NCBI GenBank assembly: GCA_964384255.1
Contig: CAYLKH010000004.1
Span: 1-64,000, forward strand
Reading direction: 5' to 3'
Length of the DNA stretch: 64,000 nt
DNA from: SIG469 sp964384255
Lineage (GTDB): Bacteria; Bacillota; Clostridia; Oscillospirales; Oscillospiraceae
A model generated the notes under the pieces. It was not told where the DNA came from. It made no database searches and was given only the letters and a program-made list of their open reading frames with translations. The position numbers and the translations under genes were made by a program. Positions 59,672 to 64,000 of the stretch are shown one piece after another; position 1 is the stretch's first letter, and each line of letters opens with the position of its first letter.

Positions 59672-62194
59672 ATGAAAAAAGTATTTGGAAAAGGATTTGA
59701 GGAATATTCTCCCCAGGAGCAGGCGCGGATCGTCCTGGCCAGGGAAATGGCTCAGGAAGGCATGGTGCTTTTGGAAAACAACGGCGCACTGCCCATGAAA
59801 GCCGCCGATATAGCCCTGTTCGGTTCAACTCAGCTGGAATTCCTGACCGTCGGCTCCGGCTCCGGCGCCGTTTATGGCAACTACGCCGTGGGTCTGGTGG
59901 AGGCGCTGGAAAGCGCCGGTTTTTCCCTTGACCGGGAGATCCGCCAGCTTTATATCGCCTATGGCGTTGAGCAGTCGAAAAAGCCTCCCGAACCCATGCA
60001 CGCCCGAATGGGTACCATCAGCGAGCTGCCCATAGCTTCCGACATTATTTCCCCGGCGGCACAGCGCTGCGACACCGCTGTCTACGCCTTTTCCCGCATA
60101 GCCGGCGAGGGCCGGGACCGCACGCTGACCGAGGGTGACTGGTTTTTGAGTCAGGACGAAATGCAGCTGCTGACCGATCTGCGCAGGGAGTTTAAAACCC
60201 TTGTGGTCATCGCCAATATCCCCAGCGTTATGGACACCACCTGGATAGACTTTTTCAAGCCCGACGCCGTTCTTGTTTCATGGCTGCCGGGTATGGAGGG
60301 CGCTTCCGCCGTGGCCGATATCCTTACCGGCGCAATATGCCCCTCGGGCAAGCTGGCCGACACCTTCCCCATTCTCTGGGAGGACATCCCCTCCTCGGTG
60401 AACTTCGGCTCCTGGGCCGACGGTATTGAGCTGTACACCGGCGACGAAAACCAGATACCCTATTGGGGCAGCCGGGGCAACGATGAAGAGATCCCCCTGG
60501 GCAAAACCGTCCGCCGTCCCCTTAACAACCGGCGCTACACCGAATATCAGGAAGGGCTATACATAGGCTATCGCTACTTTGAAACCTATGGCGTTCCCGT
60601 CAAATATCCCTTCGGCTACGGCCTGTCCTACACCAGCTTCAATATGTCCTCTTCTCCTGTCCAGCTCACTGACCGGGGCGCCGGGTTTACCGTCACCGTG
60701 ACCAACACCGGCGACACAGCCGGTAAGCAGGTGGTCCAGATATATTTCCACGGAGCCGAGACTCTGCTGGAGCGGCCGGACTGCGAGCTGGCAGGTTTTG
60801 CCAAAACCCATCTGCTTGCTCCCGGCCAGTCTCAGGAGCTTAGCTTTGCCATACCGCTGAAAGCTTTTTCATCCTTCAGTCAGGATATGTCCGCCTTTGT
60901 CCTTCAGGCCGGGGACTACACCCTTTATCTTGGAGAAAACTGCCACGACCGGACACCTGTCGGCTCTTTCAGAATTCCCGAACTCAAGATCCTCGAACCG
61001 GTGGGCAACCATTTCGAGCTGACCCACACCCGGCCGCTGGTCGAGATGTCGAAATATGACCGTCAGGCTACCGCCCCCAAGGCCCCGCCCCTGAGATACG
61101 ACGGCGCGGAAAAGCACGGCACAAAGGTCCAGCCCAAATACAGCTTTGACTATTCCCATCCCGGCCCCGGAAGATGGCAGCTTAAAGACGTTAAGGACGG
61201 CAAAGTATCCATGAGCGAATTCGTCAGCCAGCTGACGGATCTGGAAATAGTCTGTCTGCTGGTAGGTTCAAAAACCGGGGTAGCACCCCACATGGACGCG
61301 GTCGAAACCATGAAGGATGCTGACGATCAGCAGCCCATGCCAGCCATGGATTTTGGCAGGCCCATACTGGAACCCCTCAGCGATATTATCCCCGGAGCCT
61401 CCGGCCAGACCGCCACCATTTCCCGCCTGGGTATTCCGTCTATCGCCATGTCCGACGGCCCGGCCGGTGTTGGCGCCCGGTATAAGAAGAACAAAATCGG
61501 CTTCCCTACCGCCCAGCTTATTGCTTGCAGCTGGAATCTGGAACTGACAGAGCTTTTGGGTCAGGCCATGGGCCAGGAATGCGAAGAGAACCACATCGAC
61601 GTGTGGCTTGCTCCATCCATGAACCTCCATCGGAACCCGCTTTGCGGACGAAACTACGAATATTATTCCGAAGACCCGCTGCTGACCGGCGAAATGGCCG
61701 CCGCCATTATTTCCGGCGCTCAGAAAAGCAACATCGCCACCTGCCCCAAGCATTTCGTCGCCAACAATCAGGAAACCAGCCGCTGGGACGGCAACGACAG
61801 CATAATCAGCCAGCGGGTCCTGCGGGAAATGTATCTCCGCGGCTTTGAGATCGCCGTCAAAAAGGGCGGGACCCGCAGCATGATGACCGCCTACACCGCC
61901 CTTAACGGGACCTACACCTCTGCCCGTCGGGACCTTAATACCGACGTTCTCCGGAACGAATGGGGATTTGACGGATTTGTTGTGACCGACTGGGAGGGGG
62001 ACAGCATCCACACCGTGGCCACCCTCAGCTCGGGCAACGACCTTCTTATGCCCGGCTTTGACGGCCAGGTCCAGTTTGTCCTGGACAATCTCCAGTCCGG
62101 CGCCCTCAGCCGCCAGACTCTTGAGGACTGCGCCGGTCATCTGCTGAGCTATATCGTCACCACCGACGCTTTCCAGCGCTATATCAGCGAATAA
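59672..62194 (+). CDS. Glycoside hydrolase family 3 enzyme, domain-permuted
   Basis: Predicted cytoplasmic beta-glycosidase of 840 residues. The domain order is permuted. The alpha/beta sandwich (GH3 C-terminal domain) comes first (about 20-260, with GMVLLENNGALPM and DAVLVSWLPGMEG). A fibronectin-III-like domain follows (about 300-430, with PFGYGLSYTSF). The TIM barrel is last (about 515-840, with DGPAGVGARY, CPKHFVANNQE and the nucleophile region GFDGFVVTDWEG). This order is known from some ruminal GH3 enzymes. There is no signal peptide, so it probably acts on imported glycosides. The ATG follows an A-rich AAAAGGAA site. It stands alone. Confidence 0.93.
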   Translation: MKKVFGKGFEEYSPQEQARIVLAREMAQEGMVLLENNGALPMKAADIALFGSTQLEFLTVGSGSGAVYGNYAVGLVEALESAGFSLDREIRQLYIAYGVEQSKKPPEPMHARMGTISELPIASDIISPAAQRCDTAVYAFSRIAGEGRDRTLTEGDWFLSQDEMQLLTDLRREFKTLVVIANIPSVMDTTWIDFFKPDAVLVSWLPGMEGASAVADILTGAICPSGKLADTFPILWEDIPSSVNFGSWADGIELYTGDENQIPYWGSRGNDEEIPLGKTVRRPLNNRRYTEYQEGLYIGYRYFETYGVPVKYPFGYGLSYTSFNMSSSPVQLTDRGAGFTVTVTNTGDTAGKQVVQIYFHGAETLLERPDCELAGFAKTHLLAPGQSQELSFAIPLKAFSSFSQDMSAFVLQAGDYTLYLGENCHDRTPVGSFRIPELKILEPVGNHFELTHTRPLVEMSKYDRQATAPKAPPLRYDGAEKHGTKVQPKYSFDYSHPGPGRWQLKDVKDGKVSMSEFVSQLTDLEIVCLLVGSKTGVAPHMDAVETMKDADDQQPMPAMDFGRPILEPLSDIIPGASGQTATISRLGIPSIAMSDGPAGVGARYKKNKIGFPTAQLIACSWNLELTELLGQAMGQECEENHIDVWLAPSMNLHRNPLCGRNYEYYSEDPLLTGEMAAAIISGAQKSNIATCPKHFVANNQETSRWDGNDSIISQRVLREMYLRGFEIAVKKGGTRSMMTAYTALNGTYTSARRDLNTDVLRNEWGFDGFVVTDWEGDSIHTVATLSSGNDLLMPGFDGQVQFVLDNLQSGALSRQTLEDCAGHLLSYIVTTDAFQRYISE

Positions 62195-62198
62195 GCTT

Positions 62199-62282
62199 CC
62201 GGTCCGGCAGGCAGCCGCCTTCCAGCCTTTGTAAACGGCTCTGCCGCAGCGCCTGTCGGGCCGTACCTTTTGCCGGTTTTTT
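62199..62282 (+). terminator. Complex terminator after the GH3 gene
   Basis: An outer stem GGTCCGGCAGGC/GCCTGTCGGGCC (with G-U pairs) encloses an inner GCAGCCG/CGGCTCTGC stem. TTTTTT follows at about 62277-62282. Confidence 0.5.
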
Positions 62283-62335
62283 GCATATTGGGGTAACTCA
62301 TAAAGGTCGCAAAAAGGTTTTTCAACCGTGAACGC

Positions 62336-62363
62336 TTGACATTCCCGGGCAATATGGTAAACT
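62336..62363 (+). promoter_or_regulatory. Promoter of the cupin-SDR operon
   Basis: TTGACA (62336-62341), 16-bp spacer, TAAACT (62358-62363), 44 bp before the ATG. Confidence 0.6.
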
Positions 62364-62407
62364 GTATGTTGGAATAAATTTTAAGCTATAGAAAGGAAGT
62401 TAACCTC

Positions 62408-62788
62408 ATGGCAAAGTATCTGATCCAGAGAGCCAAGGGCGTTGAAGGCAGCACTATCTACACCTACACCGCTCCCGGCCACAACGAATGTGTCTGCACC
62501 CGTCTGTTCGACGTCGATGGCGGCGGCGCCAACGAAATCGAAGGCGGCAAGATGATTTCCGGCATCACCTATTTCATTCCCGGCGGCGGCTGCGACTACG
62601 GCGCAAACCCCCTGGAATCCATTTATTACATTCTCGAGGGCGAAATGACCCTTAAGACCGCCGACGTCGAGACCGTTCTCCACGCTGGCGACAGCTTCCA
62701 TTGCGTAGGCGGCGTTGAGAAATCCGTCACCAACACCGGCACCACCGTCTGCAAGATGCTGGTTTGCCTGCTGCCCCCCCAGAAATAA
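62408..62788 (+). CDS. Cupin-fold protein lacking the usual metal ligands
   Basis: A 126-residue single-domain cupin. Strand pattern and the two motif regions are clear (ISGITYFIPGGGCDYGANPLE, kept as residues about 58-78, then YYILEGEMTL; second motif GDSFHCVGGVEKSVTNTG). However, the H-x-H pair of motif 1 is absent, and the His of motif 2 is replaced by Lys. A classical dioxygenase or isomerase metal site is therefore unlikely; ligand binding or a metal-independent role is possible. GAAAGGAAG precedes the ATG. It is followed 74 nt later by an SDR. Codon use is strongly biased, as in the thiolase operon, which suggests high expression. Confidence 0.85.
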   Translation: MAKYLIQRAKGVEGSTIYTYTAPGHNECVCTRLFDVDGGGANEIEGGKMISGITYFIPGGGCDYGANPLESIYYILEGEMTLKTADVETVLHAGDSFHCVGGVEKSVTNTGTTVCKMLVCLLPPQK

Positions 62789-62862
62789 TCTGGCCCCATC
62801 CCGTATCCATTTCCGCTTATCGGATTTGAATATAAGCAAAATCTAATAAAGGAGATAATATT

Positions 62863-63750
62863 ATGCCCAGCAAAGTATACTCTGGCGATCTGACCAAGAT
62901 GTTCGACATCAGCGGCAAAAAGGCTGCTATCGTCGGCGGCGCCGGTGGCTTCGGCAAAGCTATCGCTATTGCTTACGCTGCCAATGGCGTAGACGTTATC
63001 ATTTCTTCCCGCAAGGAAGAAGCTCTTAAGGCTGCCTGCGAAGAGATCAAGGCTGCTGCCGCTCCCGGCGTTAAGGTCACCTACTATGCCTGCGACGCAA
63101 CCGACGAAGACGCTGTTGTTGCTTTCCGCGACTTCACCGTCAGCGCCGAAGGCCTCGGCGGCGTAGATATCCTTGTTTGCTCTCAGGGTTACAACAAGAA
63201 GATGTGGTCCTGGGAAATCGACACCTCCGTTTGGAAGGGAATGCTCGATACCAACGTAACCTCCATGATGTACTGCTGCAAGTACTTCGGCAACTGGATG
63301 AAGGAAAACAACCTTCCCGAAGGCGTCGCCAAGGTCGACCCCTCCGAATATGTTGCCGGACAGGCTACTCCCAACGAAGGCTACGGCAAGATCATCACCA
63401 TCGGCTCCGTCCGCGGCATCCGTGCTGTTGCTAACGGCGGTAACGGCAACGTCCCCTACAACACCACCAAGGGCGCTGTTGAAATGCTGACCAAGGCTTT
63501 CGCCTGCGACCTGCGTCCCAACGTCCAGGTCAACAGCATTGGACCCACCATCACCTACACTCCCATGATGGTCGGCCTTCTGCCCCCCGACGAAGCTACC
63601 CGAGACAATATCGCTGCCGGCCAGCCCGCAAAGCGTATCGGCCGTGAGATCGATATCGTTGGTACCGCTCTGTACCTCGCTTCCCCCGCATCTGATTTCG
63701 TTACCGGTTACACCATCTATCCCGATGGCGGCCTGACCAATGTAAGCTGA
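62863..63750 (+). CDS. Short-chain dehydrogenase/reductase
   Basis: Cytoplasmic NAD(P)-dependent SDR of 295 residues (classical type, slightly long). Coenzyme motif GGAGGFGKAIA (about 26-36), then ISSRKEEAL, the N-x-x-G-like CSQGY, catalytic Ser in TIGSVRG and the catalytic Y-x-x-x-K in YNTTK, and the C-terminal ITYTPMM / VTGYTIYPDGG. An extra loop (about 150-175, EGVAKVDPSEYVAGQATPNE) precedes the catalytic Ser strand. AAGGAG precedes the ATG. It is co-transcribed with the cupin. Closest in style to gluconate 5-dehydrogenase-type SDRs; the substrate is not determinable. Confidence 0.93.
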   Translation: MPSKVYSGDLTKMFDISGKKAAIVGGAGGFGKAIAIAYAANGVDVIISSRKEEALKAACEEIKAAAAPGVKVTYYACDATDEDAVVAFRDFTVSAEGLGGVDILVCSQGYNKKMWSWEIDTSVWKGMLDTNVTSMMYCCKYFGNWMKENNLPEGVAKVDPSEYVAGQATPNEGYGKIITIGSVRGIRAVANGGNGNVPYNTTKGAVEMLTKAFACDLRPNVQVNSIGPTITYTPMMVGLLPPDEATRDNIAAGQPAKRIGREIDIVGTALYLASPASDFVTGYTIYPDGGLTNVS

Positions 63751-63767
63751 TTTCAGTTGCATACAAA

Positions 63768-63799
63768 AAGCTCCCACAGTCTCCGGACTGTGGGAGCTT
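63768..63799 (+). terminator. Hairpin after the SDR gene
   Basis: A 14-bp perfect stem (AAGCTCCCACAGTC, loop TCCG). The T run is short (TT), so termination may rely on the later hairpin. Confidence 0.7.
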
Positions 63800-63907
63800 C
63801 AGCGTGTCACCCCCCGTTTTCTCCTTCTGAAAACAGGGGGTTCTTTGACACGCTGACGGGCGAAGCCCGCATCACGCACACAGTGTGCATCTCGTTCCGA
63901 AAGGAAC
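63800..63907. other. Cluster of consecutive hairpins
   Basis: A long two-part stem (CAGCGTGTCA 63800-63809 with 63846-63855; inner CCCCCGTTTTC with GAAAACAGGGGG) is followed by three mini-hairpins: GGGC-GAA-GCCC (63858-63868), GCACACAGTGTGC (63876-63888) and GTTCC-GAAA-GGAAC (63894-63907). Each is followed by an A-T-C-type linker. There is no reading frame. It is a possible structured RNA or nested insertion repeats. Confidence 0.5.
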
Positions 63908-63915
63908 GCATCACT

Positions 63916-63958
63916 CAAAAAAGTCTCTTTTGTCTGGTGGACAAAAGAGACTTTTTTG
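63916..63958. terminator. Strong bidirectional terminator
   Basis: A perfect 19-bp stem (63916-63934 with 63940-63958), with T runs on both strands. Confidence 0.9.
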
Positions 63959-64000
63959 CTGCGTAAGAACAGCATAACGGTGGGTAAATGGGACAAAGAA

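Noticed and set aside
62195..62407. Riboswitch in the leader of the cupin-SDR operon
   Set aside because: The folded part lies before the promoter and is better explained as the terminator of the GH3 gene; only 40 nt of unstructured leader remain.

Overview
The window looks like chromosomal DNA of an anaerobic Firmicute of the class Clostridia, probably the Oscillospirales (inference). Support: AGGAGG-type ribosome-binding sites, several TTG starts, lipoprotein signal peptides, an SLH-domain protein, RNase J, a CarD-family protein, clean sigma-A promoters, intrinsic terminators, and many oxygen-sensitive-type Fe-S flavoenzymes. No rRNA, tRNA, CRISPR, phage or transposase gene was seen.

Layout. 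(1) 1-3.5 kb: a catabolic operon with a thiolase (5' end outside the window), a 3-hydroxyacyl-CoA/carnitine-dehydrogenase-like enzyme and a beta-keto acid cleavage enzyme (BKACE). It is interrupted by a repeat-bounded cassette carrying a four-helix-bundle (S23/IVP) gene. (2) 3.6-31.8 kb: an accessory region built from large orphan solute-binding lipoproteins (SBP1-SBP5) and cytoplasmic Old Yellow Enzyme / 4Fe-4S / FAD-NAD(P)H reductases (OYE1-OYE4). SBP2-OYE1, SBP3-OYE2 and SBP4-OYE3 lie in the same order, SBP first. SBP1 is followed by a flavodoxin-like protein. AraC, LysR and MarR regulators, a thioredoxin-reductase-like flavoprotein, a GltS-like symporter, an SLH protein and a CarD-like protein are interspersed. 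(3) 31.8-48.9 kb: mostly housekeeping genes: a glycosyltransferase, a YjiH-type transporter, RNase J, a candidate structured RNA, zapA, a U32 peptidase, dut, maf, mreC, mreD, a PBP2, a zinc-ribbon/coiled-coil membrane protein, topB and rpe. (4) 48.9-64 kb: SBP6-SBP8, a collagen-like/beta-helix-like protein downstream of SBP8, an AraC-type regulator with a degenerate receiver domain, a domain-permuted GH3 glycosidase, and a cupin-SDR operon.

How it may fit together (inference). The eight SBPs have no ABC permease or ATPase in the window. Three are placed with paralogous flavin reductases, which suggests a repeatedly duplicated 'capture and reduce' module in which each SBP-reductase pair handles a different small molecule. 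Several modules have helically phased direct repeats or palindromes at their promoters and sit beside AraC or LysR genes, so they are probably induced separately by substrate. A second layer is a family of intergenic elements made of degenerate TTAGGAT-like heptamers, often starting at the stop codon of the upstream gene. One copy contains the four-helix-bundle gene and looks like a mobile cassette with shorter relatives.
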